Positions 1 through 11,890 of a DNA stretch of 64,000 bases are shown here, in pieces. This stretch comes from Gnetum montanum (Eukaryota; Streptophyta; Gnetopsida; Gnetales; Gnetaceae). Under the pieces are notes generated by a model. It was not told the origin of the DNA. It worked only from the letters and a program-made list of their open reading frames with translations, and made no database searches. A program made the translations under genes and the position numbers. How positions within the stretch are numbered: position 1 is the stretch's first letter; every line of letters begins with the position of its first letter. The DNA lies in the NCBI GenBank assembly GCA_015680685.1, contig MNCI01037820.1:126534-190533 (forward strand). The letters are read 5' to 3'.

Positions 1-2610
1 GATAGGGAATTGCTGGGAATAACTCCTTGACATCGATGAACTAGGTAGCGAATTACTTACATTCGATATCTAACACCCTAACTATATTCTATAGCTCCTG
101 GTAATCACTTATCCTCTTGGCTAGGTTATCAAGGGTTAATCATTAATCAATGAATTGTGCCCTAAGAACTTTGAGTTTAGTGTTTGCCATCTCAAAATTT
201 TTCTTTGTGTCCTTATGGTGCTTGAACTTGGCCTTGTACAGCAAGTACGAGCTAGCCACCTTCTTTTCGAGTTCTAATGGTGGCTGTATAACAATCAACA
301 ACACCAAGTTTGCATAGCAAAGATTGGTCAATTCTATATACACTGTCATTTCTTCAATTTGCAACTCCTTCAGGTAGATATTTGCTCTATTATAGGCATC
401 TATTCCATCAATGATGGGCTACCACACCTCTCTTCCTTGCTAGAGTTTTTGGAAGGCCTCATTTACTTTTGCCTTAGCCATTTGAATATGCTTCTCATTT
501 ACATCCTTCTATAAGCTAACTTGATTTCTATAGTGATTTTTCCAAATAGTAATCTCAATGGTAGATTTCTGGTGTAAGGCTTAGAGTTCTTCTATAAACA
601 AATTACAATTCTCCATGGTCAATTTCCTTAATTCTATGTTTATCCTAGTGAGTTGCTCCTACTATTGATGAATGAATTTATGAATTTGTTGTTTTGTGCA
701 TCAACATTGCATAGGTAAGGATTTTTTGTGATCAGTGATTTATTTTCTTGGTGAATTTGAACCAAGTCTTTATGAACTGAGTAGGTTTTTGCTTTTTTAT
801 GGACTATTTGAAGATGGTCATTACTATTTCCTCCTTAGCTTGTTTTAATCATTCTTGAAGTTACTAAAAAGCTTCATCTTTGGTTATTGCTAGGCTAAGG
901 AGTGTGCAATTAGCAAAATAATCATGCAATTCAACAACTTCCATAGCCAAGCATTGGTTTTATGCTTGAGTAGTTTCAAGTTTTTGTTCTAGGATGATGC
1001 ATTTAACCTTTGCTTCTAGCAGCTCTAACTAGGTTGTAATAATGTTGTCTAAAAAATCAAAGATATTTGGAATAAGTTGTCCAATTCCCACTAGTCGATC
1101 TAGCAACTCTTCATGTTGGGCTACATTTAATCTTTCACTAATCATGCCTACAAACATCTACACATCTTAAAGCATAGATATGTCTAGTACAAACATCATA
1201 TGTGCATTAAGCACTTCTGCAATTCGGTCAGCAACTACTTCAACAGCAATCTCCTACCCTTGGTGCTACATCACCAATACAGTTATTCCCTCATCCTCCT
1301 CCAAGCACATTAAAAAAGAGACAACATTTCCAAAGATTTCTAGGAATAAATAGTATTGAGATAAAGACAACATTACATCTTAGGCACTGGGATTCAATCT
1401 TGTGAGCAACTATGTTCATTTGGCAGAGAATATCAATTCACATATTTCCATCTAGCTGATTTTTTGAGCCACCTCATTAAGGTGGCTCATCCCAAGTTGA
1501 TATATAGATGGGTATCCATCACTCATTTCTGCACACTGCTCCTACTCATGTAAGAGCTTTTCTTGGATTTCATGCAAGCATTTAATGACTGTGTAGGCCT
1601 CTAACATTGTTTCTTGAGTAGGTGGTGTAGGTGGCGACTACTACTCCCCTTTTCTTAGACACAACAGGTGTCTTGTACTTCATCATTTTAGACGATGAGG
1701 CTATAGGACCATGCTTGATCATGTCATTTTCATAGTGGGAAATCCCTGCTCTTCTACAAAGTTTCCGGATGAGGCATGAGAAAGGTAAGGTTTTCCTTCC
1801 ACGTTCATTTTCATTGAAGCATTTTTCAATCTCTAAATAGATCAATTGTGGAGGGTTCTCTTGAAATCTCCCACTTAGAGTGATGCATGCTAGGGTGGAA
1901 AAGGTAGTTACCTTACTATGCCTCACTATTGCATTGAGGTGATAGGTTTCTATCTTGAAGTATATGTGTTTCACAGGTGTGAGCGCACTGAACTCCTTAT
2001 GGTTGACCCTGTAACATCACTAGGTCCACTTCTTTATGACCTCAATGTCATCTTGTGTAGACAGTTATGCCAATTGTGTCCTAGAATCAGGTAACCTAAG
2101 CTCTTGTGCAATAGCTTCAATTGAGTAGGTCACTTGAATATCTTTGATCTACACTATGGATCCTACTTTTCTACTATTTTAGAAGAGGTACATCTCTCCC
2201 ATGTACCACTCCCCAGTGGAAGTGATGATTGGCCATATCAAAGAGGTTTGTAGTTGTGTTTTCACCTCTATTGGAGCATGCTCTAAAAATGGCCCAAAGT
2301 TTAGTTTCTGGGGAATTGAGTGTTGCATATCATCAGGCCTAATGATGTTAAGGTACACTTGTGTTAGTGTGACTTCAGGCCTCAGTATGGGTCCTAGTGC
2401 TTTCCCATGTTGCAATTGTTTTGTTGCAACTTCTTCTTTAGGAATCTGTGAAACAAATTCCACTTTTGGTTCCTCTCAAAGAGGTCTCATTGCATGGGTT
2501 TCCTTTGACTAATCCTGGCCCTATTCTTATTGGCCCCTTCTAGTTCTAGGTCATTTCTTCCTTGCTTGAGAAGGTCCTCCCTCCTATGATTGTTTTGGCC
2601 TTGGCACCAT
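1..2610 (-). pseudogene. ORF3 of Element A (env-position protein), broken and cut by window edge
   Basis: The likely start is ATG at 2610-2608, giving MVPRPK, matching the Element 1 ORF3 start MAPKLR. An acceptor-like TTATAG sits directly before the ATG. The block at 2463-2179 contains TLTQVYLN, LNFGPFLEHAP and WPIITSTGEWYMGE, each paralleled in Element 1 ORF3. A later block at 1582-1974 contains FSCLIRKLCRRAGISHYEND, resembling the conserved LC-x-x-AG region of the Pfam 'putative plant transposon protein' family found after integrase in Athila-type elements (family assignment from memory). The tail at 143-364 (MQIEEMTVYIEL) matches the C-terminal third of Element 1 ORF3. Several stops and shifts make it non-functional. 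Role unknown. Confidence 0.72.
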
Positions 2611-3040
2611 CTATAATCACAACATGACCATGGGTTAGTAATTATTGTGTAACATGAAATGATTGGGATACGTTATCTCCTTGGAATAGTTACATTTGGC
2701 TAAGTTGTGCTTATCATTGTATTTATTAATCATTTAGAAAAGTTAGAAAAATTTTCATCAAAAACCTTAAGGTTTGCATCCCCCACGATTAAGCACATAC
2801 CTCTGGTAGTTTCAAGATTAAAGAATGGAGTGATTGGGACAAACGATTAGAAATTTATGGGTTCTGGAAGGTTTTGGGCTTGGAAAAATAGCAAAAACTC
2901 CCCTCTTGTTATGAAGCAAATGACAAAAAAATTGCAAAGAAAGTGGTGGTATTTATAGAATTTTTGGCATGCATTAATGAGACCTAGTTGATGGGGACCA
3001 GTCGACAAGGTCAACTATGTTGACTAGGCCTGGTCGACGC
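2611..3040 (-). promoter_or_regulatory. Putative internal promoter, leader and intron of Element A ORF3
   Basis: On the minus strand, palindromes come first: GTCGAC at 3033-3038 and 3001-3006, and GTCAAC-TAT-GTTGAC at 3010-3024. A TATAAAT box follows at 2957-2951. About 145 bp further is CCAGAGGTATG (2806-2796), a good splice-donor match, and then a polypurine AATCGTGGGGGATGC (2790-2776). A TTATAG acceptor-like site ends at 2611, just before the ORF3 ATG. The same order and spacing occur in Element 1 at 31929-32431. Promoter and splicing function are inferred from this shared layout. Confidence 0.5.
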
Positions 3041-4560
3041 AATTATTGACCACCATTGACTTTGGTTAAAATTCCAAAATACAAGGAGTTGTTGAGTGAA
3101 ATTGGGGTTAAATGGAAGCCCAAAAAGCCATAAATATGATGAGAATAGTAGAAGAGGGTGTTGGAGCTCAGAAAATTTAGAAGATTGAGAAAATGATTTA
3201 GAGAATGAATTTAATGAGAGTTTAAGAAGCATAGAGTGGGATAAATAATGGAATATGCAAAAGATAGGATTGTAGCAATGTCTAAGGTAAGGGACTTAAC
3301 TATCCAAACCAAGGGATATGTAAGTGGGTCCTCCCCATAGTAAGTGCATGCCCTTTTTATCCTTGCATAACCTTAACTAAGGAATCTGTGGGCCTCACAG
3401 TCGATTAATGATCATAAAAAGTTAAGGACTAACCAGAAAGAATGTATCCAAGAATTTCAAACTATGACATCGAGCATAACATAGAAGCCGATAGTGAGGT
3501 GTTTGATCGCAGCATAGGTGGATGGCTAAGAAGGTGGGATGGAATCCCAAATTGAGGTCATAAGAAGTTCCTTGTAAAATTTGTATTTAGAATGACTTGA
3601 GAAGATCCATCCTTGGTCTAGACCAAAACCAACCACATTCAGTGACTTTGCATTACCACTCGAAGACTGATCCACGCCCTTGAGACACAAGGGTGCACCC
3701 ATAAAACAACCACCATATAAAAAGAAGAAAATAAAAGTAGGAAGTGAGAGAGGGCCTTAGTTAGAGGGGACCTTCAGGCATGGGTAACATGTCTTTTTAG
3801 TCTCATAACTAGTGGTTGTAGCCCATTTATTTGTCTAAATATCCTTGGAATTCCCATCATGTTTTTTTTTTCTTTTTGGATGGGAACCATACCATGCAAA
3901 GACTTTATTTGACTTTCTATTATTAGTAAAAATAGAATGGTAAGAAGTTCATGAAAACATATAAGCACTCCAATAAGTAGAAGAGTACAAAGAGTATTAA
4001 GTTCCCTTAAGGTCACATCCTATACAAACCTTTGAATCCTTCCCAATTCGAGAAACTACCAAGGTCACCAATTTATTGAAAGTTTCTTGAAAGGGACTTA
4101 AAAATTATAGAATAAGGAAAACCATAGAGTTTATGAATAGGTGGATGACATGGACTCACTACCTATTCCATGAAAAATAAACCAGTTCATAGTCATTAGA
4201 CATTAGAATTCAAAAATAGAGACCAGACATAAACAATCACAACATTAAGCACAAACCATCATTAGTAAATAGTAATAGTGGCACTATGTCCCACAATAAT
4301 AAAGAACTTTTATTAGCAAAAATAATGAAAAGTAACACATAGAAACATAATAAAGTATAAAATAATAAAGTATAAAATATTCAAAAAAGATAAGACATAC
4401 TAACAATGTTGTAAAACAAAAATTATGAAAATGGATAAAAATCAACAAAGTGAAATAAAAATGTGTAAAATAAAAAGGTGAAAAATAAAAAGGTAAAAAA
4501 CTGAGGAGCCATGTAGATGATTAGCATGAATGGCCATCTTCCACCTGACTAAGTTGGAAG
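3041..4560 (-). other. Element A spacer between integrase and ORF3 promoter
   Basis: No convincing ORF. It carries the block AAGTGGGTCCTCCCC near 3321-3340, which recurs in Elements B, C and E and in degenerate form in Element 1. A degraded polypurine motif CTTAGTCAGGTGGAAGATG lies at 4553-4535, where the other copies have AGTCRTGGGGGAG right after integrase. The rest is AT-rich. Confidence 0.6.
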
Positions 4561-4639
4561 GAGGAGTTTTGAAAATTGAACATGGTTGTCCATCCATTGA
4601 GGTAGTTGTTGCACTAGCTTGGTTGGGTTCATGAAAAGG

Positions 4640-5940
4640 TTTTCCCTATTGGATGTTGATCAATTGCCTTTTGTGTTGGCTCTCAGGTTTGTAGATTAAC
4701 ATGGCCTTAGAGGGAAATGTTTGATCAATTATAGAAGGTTCCTTCTACAACATTTGGAACTTTGTTTTCTAAGGTACATGTGTGGGGTTCAAGTAGAGAA
4801 CCTTATCTCCTAGTTGAAAGTTCACTTTCCTTATTCAAAGGTCATGTTGCTATTTGTTGAATGCCTTGTTTACTTTATTAAAAGATAGGGCCACTAATCA
4901 GTTTTCATCTAGCACATTTAGGTTGATAAATCTTTCTCTTTATGCTAGACTCAAGTCAAGGTCCAAATCATAGGCTGTTGAGAGTGTATAGAGCTCAAAC
5001 TAAATTAGGAGCATTGGAAACTTCCTATAGGAAGTTTCCATGTTGAGCAATAGGTACAAAGGGCTTCATTGAGTTTTTTTCTCCAATCTCTCCTATATTT
5101 GCTTATGGTCCTTGTTAGGATATTTGTGATCTCCCTATTAGTTACCTTTACTTAACCATTAGCTTGGCGGTGATAGGATGTTGTTGATTTATGTTTGACC
5201 ATAAAGCGTTGCATAAGATTTTGAAAGGTGGCACCTACAAAGTAAGTTTCATTATCAAAAGTTAATGCCCATGGCATCCCAAACCTGTTTACAATATTTT
5301 GTTGTACAAATCAAGTAGAAATGGATAATGTATAGTCTATGATAGCTACTACTTCTACCCATCTGATGTAGTAAACAACTACTATGATGATATATGCCTT
5401 TCCATCGGACATGGATGTGATGGAATCTATAAAGTATCTACCCCATATTTCAAAGGGCTTTAGTGGTTGAATCCACTATTGAGGACCCTCCATTCAAGTG
5501 GTCATCCAACCATCACATTAACAGTGCTCACAAGATTCAACAAATTGGTGGGCATCCCTAAAGATTGTAGGCCAATAGTATCCTGCCATTAGGATTTTTA
5601 TGGCCATGCATCTCCCTACATAGTGGCCTCTGTAAGGGCCTTCGTTATCATCATAAAGGATGCACAATTGATCTACATCAGAGACACACCAATGAACCAG
5701 GCCATCAGCCCACACCTTGTAAAGATTTCTGTTGAGTTCCATGAAGTACTTCACTTGATGAAGAAACTATTATTTCTTCCTATGGTCCAAATCTTATGGC
5801 ATCACCTAAGTAACAAGTGAGGATTCCATCATACCATGTTGATTCAACAAGCACTTGGTCATTTATTGCTCTTGTAAAGAGTAGTTCATTTGGAAATTAA
5901 TCAAAGAGTGAACTCTCCTCCTCTTTATTATCCCATCTTA
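4640..5940 (-). pseudogene. Integrase region of Element A
   Basis: The open part at 5754-5518 is the N-terminal zinc-binding module of a gypsy integrase: it has GHYVGRCMAIKIL, YYWPTIFRDAHQFV and a closing CEHC. Downstream, in broken frames, the catalytic-core remnants can be followed (WVEVVAIIDY, NRFGMPWAL, VTNREI), then a C-terminal part with DKVLYLNP. The order matches Element 1 integrase at 28961-30296. Multiple stops and shifts exclude function. Confidence 0.78.
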
Positions 5941-6260
5941 ATAAAGAGAGATGGTCAATGACTACATTCTTAATTCTCTTCTAATCTACCATTGTGATAT
6001 CAAATTCCTACAAGATCACAAACCATTATGTGATACAAGGGCTCACAATTGGCTTATTCATCATGAAGTAGATGGCATTGTGATTTGTGTGCATAAATAC
6101 TTTGTACCAAGCACATCATGCCTAAACTTTTCTAGAGCATACACCACTTCCATTAGTTCTTTTTCAATTATGGTGTAATTCAATTTTGCACCCACAATGC
6201 TTTGACTTATGCAGTGGACATAATATGGATGATTCTTATCATCCAATGGGATAGATCCTC
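5941..6260 (-). pseudogene. RNase H region of Element A
   Basis: The minus-strand segment 6246-6061 reads DDKNHPYYVHCISQSIVGAK followed by a KELMEVVYALEKFRH motif, the typical start of the gypsy RNase H domain. The downstream part (catalytic Asp region) is frameshifted. It adjoins the RT deletion junction, so this domain follows a stub of RT rather than a complete one. Confidence 0.75.
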
Positions 6261-6299
6261 CTTGATGATCTACTTTAATTTAGGATTTAGCTACCTCTG

Positions 6300-6880
6300 C
6301 AATTGTCTTCTTAGCTTCATGGCCATGTCACTATAAATATGATACTAGCATATCCATGATCAATTTAAATTAGCTCAGGATATGACCAAGCAAAGGTTGT
6401 TGGCCATTTATTAACCACCTACAAGAACTTGTCTTTTTGTTCTTGAGTAAGAGTTTCATTAATTATAACTAGCTTACCATTATTTAAAAATGCATATTCC
6501 ATGCTGGCTAGTAGAATTTTTAACTCTAGGGGCTCTTGCTTGAAATTATCAGGGATTTCCAACTCTCCCCAACAAGTATCATCATCTTAAACATTGAAGA
6601 GTTGGTGATGAACTTGCTCAAGTTCATCCATGGTTTCGACATAGGTGCATGTCAAGCTCTTAGTAGGTTCCATGCATATTGTGCTACTATCAAAGTCAAC
6701 TGTCAGCCACTAGATGCCCTCTTGTATTGTGGTTGCTATTTACAGAGACCTTTGGGTATTTGTATCTTATGCACACTAATTTCATGCTTTAATGAATGTA
6801 CTCTTGATGGACTAGATCTTTTACATGTAATTACACATGGTATCACTATACATAATGCATAGAACATACTTCTTCTCTAG
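6300..6880 (-). pseudogene. Protease-RT linker and RT N-terminal stub of Element A
   Basis: This matches Element 1 27193-27740 in order: the linker with a CMEP remnant, the acidic linker, and the first RT residues up to a KLK-x-IIKED-like segment. It then jumps to RNase H. About 0.9 kb present in Element 1 (27740-28645, containing the FMDD catalytic block) is absent. Confidence 0.65.
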
Positions 6881-7305
6881 TTAGCCAAATTCATTTTCCT
6901 TGGAGGCTTCCAAGGAGAGGTTTCTTATAACCATACATGTATTTACTATACTTAACCAAGCCCTTCCCATAATGATGGGGAAATCACCTTTGTAATTTTT
7001 AACCTTGATCACTAAAAAATTAGTAGGGTAGGACCACCTGCAAACTATGGTCACAATGTCCTCCACTAGTCCTAGAGGGACAATGATTAACTAGTCTACC
7101 AATTCTAAATGGATGTTACTGTTCTTGAGAGGTGGTGGGTTCTAGGTCTTGTACATGTCACGGAAGATAAGATTGACACTGAAACTAGAATCAAAAAGAG
7201 CCTTGCATAGTTCATGCCTAGTGAATGGTAAGTAAATAAGACAACTTCCTGAGTTAGATCTTTTAATGGAAAGGTTGCTAGCCTTGATCCAATCAGAAAA
7301 AGCAT
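6881..7305 (-). pseudogene. Aspartic protease region of Element A
   Basis: Two frames are needed. The first has CKALFDSSFSVNLIFRDMYK around 7210-7144, aligned with the DLG active-site segment of Element 1. The second (7066-6881) has EDIVTIVCRWSYPTNFLVIK and FPIIMGRAWLSIV, the flap and C-terminal parts. The active-site glycine is replaced (DSS for DLG), and a frameshift separates the halves. Confidence 0.7.
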
Positions 7306-9749
7306 GAGTTAACATCATAGTATAGATCTATGGTAGCATCTAGTCTAAAGAACACTCGAATTTGATTAATGTAAAGGATGAGGGTGCTGAAGATGTAGGG
7401 TGAGCAACAATATTAGGTTGTGAGGGTTTGGCAGGACTATTGGATTAGAAAATTGATCGTTTCCTAGATTAATTATCCAAACCACTCAACTAGAAGGCTA
7501 TTTGTGAATGTAAAACTATCATAGCATTTAGTTGTTGTGTCTATGTTGGAATTTCACCTTGCATGGATGGAGAAGGAGGTAACTAGGTTGAGGGTAGAGT
7601 GATGTGTGCAGATAGATGTGGAGGGTGGTATGAATATGGGTTGTTCCCTCAAGTGGATGGCGAGTGAGTTTGATGATACTCTAGAGGGTAATAGTGATGT
7701 TGAAATAAGACATGGCTTGTAGAACCTGGTGGAGAGACGAGTTGTTGAACATAGTACCTATTTGAATCTGATTGCCTATAAGGGTACTACTATCTTGGTG
7801 ATGGCATTCCCTATGATTGTGGTTGGTACCACTATTGGTGTTGCTCATATGGTTGTGTGGGGCTCCACTTGGATAATAAGCTTGTCATTGCTGGTGGAAC
7901 TAACTTGGATTTCCTTAAGGATAAGGTAATCATCTAGCTGCTTGCCTATGTGCTAGTCGAGGATTTAGTGCATACATCCTAGACTCTTGTAAGTGTGACA
8001 TCATATGGCAACATCCTTTTAGATGTTCATATTGACAAATTTTACAACTAGTATCATCATCACAGTCTATCTCAACAACTTCTTCTACTACAGCAGCTTT
8101 GCCTTCAACTCTTTGGTAGGCACGTTCAGTTTCTTTGTGTCTCCTATGGTCATGTTTACTACTTTGCTCTTTGGATGCTTTAGCAATCTTCATAGTAGTT
8201 TGGAACTTTTCATTTAAAGAGTCCCATAATTTATCAACCTTTATTGAAATATCAGAAATATATTTTTGGATGGGTAAGGTTTTTTTGTTCACGACTTCAT
8301 CGAGTGTAGACTCCTCCTCATCAAAGAATCAGACCTCCCTTTTTCTTATAGAAGGGTCTCTATTATATTTTTTACCACTTTTCCTTTTTTGCAACTCACC
8401 TTCTTCTTTTTCTATGTACTCTATTAGCCTTTATATCTAATGAGCTCTTAGTTCAGACAGTCTCCCTTCGGCATAAATGCCAAGAGTCCTTTTGGTTTCT
8501 ACTTTGAGTCCATCTATGATGCGGTGAAGTTGTTCCCTTTGAGAATAATCATGGCTAGAGTATCAGTGTAAGAGAGAATAATATCTACCCATGGTCGCAT
8601 CCAAGGGTTCATGTGTTCCTTGTTTTCAGCCTTGGATTTGCCTTCTCAAATTAAACACTCTAGAGTATGTCTGGTATTTGTCATTAAATGGTTCCAACAT
8701 GGTACTTCATCTATGAATGGATTCCAGTTCCAAGGACCAATACCAGCTTTCAGCTTCCTTGATAAGTGTCTTAGGGAATAACTTGAGTTTCTACCAATCA
8801 TTTTTAATGTTTTGTAAGGCACGAGCATCATGGAAAGCTTGTAGATGTGTCTACGGATTAGAGATATATCCCCCCTCAAATCTTGGAACATTTGTCACAT
8901 CTAAGCACTTGATCCAACTATCTTTCACATGCCTGGTTGGAATCTTTACTACCTTTGTAATGTTAAGCATGCTTCAAGTCACAAACAAAGGCTAATCATC
9001 ATCATGATTTTATTGTCGTCGATGATGTCCTCTATTACCCCTTTAATTATGATGGTCTTTATGACCATCTCTAGTATGGTTGTTCCTTTTGCAATGTCTT
9101 TTAGAACCAAAAGAAGAGGATGCAATTGAAGAGCGCAAAGAGGGAGGAGGACTACCTTTGCCATGATATTTACCAATTTCCCTTTAGTTGTTACAACCAT
9201 GTTCATTATATTTTTTATTCTCTTGATGCTTGTTTAATCCCTTGCCTTGGCTACCATCTTTTCTTGAACTTGGATTATGGATTGTAAACAATAGATTCAT
9301 GGCCACACCCTCATCACCAGTAACAAATGGTGAAGAATTTTTATGCTAAGAGCCCTTAGAGATAGGTTCCTCATTGTCATCTTGGTTTAGAAGGAACAAG
9401 GGATTAGCGAACCATTTCCCCTTCATAGCCTCATGATTCTTCTCCTAGTGTTGATCTCACTTGTATTGTGTTTAGTTGAGGCAATAGTCTGGTAGTCATA
9501 GTCTTGCACTACATATTCTTTTTGAAGATTTTGGATGCCTAATTTCTTAAGAGTTTGAAACAACATCACATGCATTGATCGATTAGTAGGCATTACAATG
9601 TTGCCTTCCATGTCACGCCATTGCAATTGCCCATCCTAATGTAGGATGAAGATGAAGTTAGGTATATACTCATCTAGATGAGTATATACCGCTATGCACT
9701 CTTATGGAATTGACAGTTTAACATCTCCACACCTGTGGAAAGAAGACAT
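7306..9749 (-). pseudogene. gag of Element A
   Basis: Start ATG at 9749-9747 (MSSFHR), homologous to MTSSHR and MSSSH in the other copies. It is broken soon after by a TAA. Recognisable pieces are an N-terminal WRDMEGNIVMP segment (9626-9423), a capsid-like region around 8891-8646, and a basic/zinc region at 8292-7930 ending in CKICQYEHLKGC with a following MSHL. That last motif is a C-x2-C-x3-H-x3-C variant knuckle rather than the canonical x4/x4. Proline-rich sequence follows. Confidence 0.75.
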
Positions 9750-9880
9750 TTTGTAAACAATTAAAGCATTGGTGTGCTTTTGTAATTATGAAATATGGAA
9801 GTGATATCGACCTTGAGGTTCATCCAATGATGTTAATGATATTCACTAAACCTAAATAGCACATGTTTCAACAAATAGAG

Positions 9881-9899
9881 TCCCCAAAAATGGCACTAA
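9881..9899 (-). promoter_or_regulatory. Primer-binding site of Element A
   Basis: The minus strand reads TTAGTGCCATTTTTGGGGA directly inside the LTR. It aligns without gaps to TTGGCGCCGTTGTCGGGGA of Element 1, 14 of 19 bases, four of the five differences being G:C to A:T transitions. It is a decayed tRNA-Asp-type PBS. Confidence 0.7.
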
Positions 9900-10848
9900 T
9901 GATGAGTGGTGGAACGTACTTATACACCCAACCATACGAATCACAAAGCATTCATGTGTGATCTAGTCAAATTTCATAGACTCTCTAGTTTTTGTTGCCC
10001 TAGTATTCTAGGAAGTAAATCTTGCCCTAAAGGTTGTTCATTGTCATCCCAATTACACTTGTGAAGTACAAAGGTATGGTTAAGTGTAATCAAGGCATAT
10101 GATTTTTATCATTTTATGTTTTATGGTTTTGATGCTTAAAGAGAGATGAACTAATTTAATGACTAATTTAATTTAACTAACTAACTAATCTCTAACTAGT
10201 CCTAACATAAGCATCTAGTCCCACTTTCCATACACATCTTGAACACATGTATCCAATGTTAGGTTACCAAGCACTATGTTATTGGGCACACTAAGCAATA
10301 ACACTACTAGGATTACCAAGAAAACACGTGTGATGTTCAATGTGGTCATACTTATGTATTTAATCTATCTAGCTTATTATGCTTAATTACTTAATTAGAT
10401 TAATTACTAAAAATAATTGAATAAATTACTAAAAGCATTAAATGCATGAATAAAACATCTAAACCATCCAAAATGTTGCAAGGCTTATCAAGAATATTGT
10501 CTTTATTTTTGCACACACTATTTGTGCTTAGGCATAATAATGCTCAAATAAAGATCCATACACTCAATGACTTCTGTTGTGGACACTCGAGAAAATATTC
10601 TAACTTTCGAATGGAGAAATTGCAACAGTTTCACCACATTATAACTGACTAATGCCATAAATGCGACTAGTGATCACACATTTATAGGCAAGGATAGACC
10701 CTGTGTTGACGAGGCTACATCAATGCATGAAACAATGCATCAACAAGGTCATGTCGATAGGGACTAGTTGATGAGGCCTTGTTGACAAGGCTATAATGAT
10801 GAGGCCTAGTCAATGAGGCCTCATCAACATAGCACCTACAACTCATCA
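9900..10848 (-). repeat. 5' LTR of Element A
   Basis: About 949 bp with TGATGA at 9900 and TCATCA ending at 10848 on the plus strand, the same termini as the other LTRs here. A TATA motif on the minus strand lies near 10680, with repeated ATCAA/GAGGCCT blocks upstream in U3. The PBS adjoins it. The flanking pentamer at 10849-10853 is AAAAT; its partner lies outside the window. Confidence 0.78.
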
Positions 10849-11890
10849 AAAATAATAAAGAAACCTATAAAAAAGATCGTCATAGAGGTTATATTTTCAA
10901 GAGTACACTGAAGCATAAAAGGTAGTGATGTTTCATAAAATATGATATAACCATTAGTATCAACAAGCATGTTGTAATAAATATAATATTATTATTATTA
11001 AAATAAAGAAGGAGTTATTAATCAAAAAGATCAAAAGGGAAATAAATTAATAATTTATAAAACAATAAGATTAAAAAACGATAGGTGATCAACATAAATT
11101 CCAAGTTTATGATGTTAGTAGAAGATATCATTCTTTATCATTTTTCTACTTCATGAACTAAACATCAAGAAAAAAATTGTAATAATTTGAATCCATAAGT
11201 TGAAAGCATCAACTCAAAATCTTGATGAAAGACCTTTTATAAAATGTTATCTAAAAATACTGTCCATATCAAATGAAGTAATGTCAATACCAAATGAATA
11301 AAGAAAGAGAAGACATGTATGAATAAAAGAAGAAAAGAAATGAAGAAGTGTTAAAATAAAAACATGATTTGACTAAGGGATTTTATCAAATTCAAATGGT
11401 TTCTAGCATATCTTGAAACTGTAATCATTAAACATTGAAGTTAATCCTACTTTAAAAAAGGAATGTAAGTCAATCACAATCCCATTTCACTCTTATGCTT
11501 GATATGATTCATATCAAAATTACATATTATAAACAATTAGCCCCACTATTAGGAAAGAACCAAGTTGTGTTAGAAATTCAAAAATTTGTACTTTTCCACT
11601 AATTACAAATAAGAAGGAGGGATCCCACTAGTAATCAATATGTATAATAGAAAGTAAGTTAAAGAAAAGAAAATGATTATCCCACATGATGTAAGAAGTA
11701 GAGTAAATTTTGCCATTAAAGGCAAGCCAAAAATTCAAGATATTGAGATGAAAAATGAATTTGACTCATACATATCAAAGCAAAGAAATAGATGGGACTC
11801 CCATAACTTGAGTTCCATGGTTTGCATCTGGAATCTAGGTGTTGTACTTGGCCAAGTAGATGTAATTCTAACCTTGTTAAGGTCCTTTCA
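10849..11890. other. AT-rich spacer, no gene recognised
   Basis: Strongly AT-rich. An open frame starting near 11673 overlaps the start of the tandem array and resembles no family known to me, so it is not called a gene. Confidence 0.55.

Larger units (their letters stand above)
1..10848 (-). mobile_element. Element A: partial Ty3/gypsy (Athila-like) LTR retrotransposon, RT-deleted
   Basis: Read on the minus strand the order is 5' LTR (10848-9900), PBS, gag, protease, a stub of RT, RNase H, integrase, spacer, internal promoter, ORF3, and then the window edge, so the 3' LTR is not seen. Collinearity with Element 1 (23170-36420) supports every block. The reverse-transcriptase core is missing: sequence matching the start of RT joins directly to RNase H near 6250-6300. 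Coding blocks are broken by stops and frameshifts. The copy is non-autonomous and old. The Athila-like label rests on PBS type, a third ORF after integrase, and LTR size, not on a tree. Confidence 0.88.
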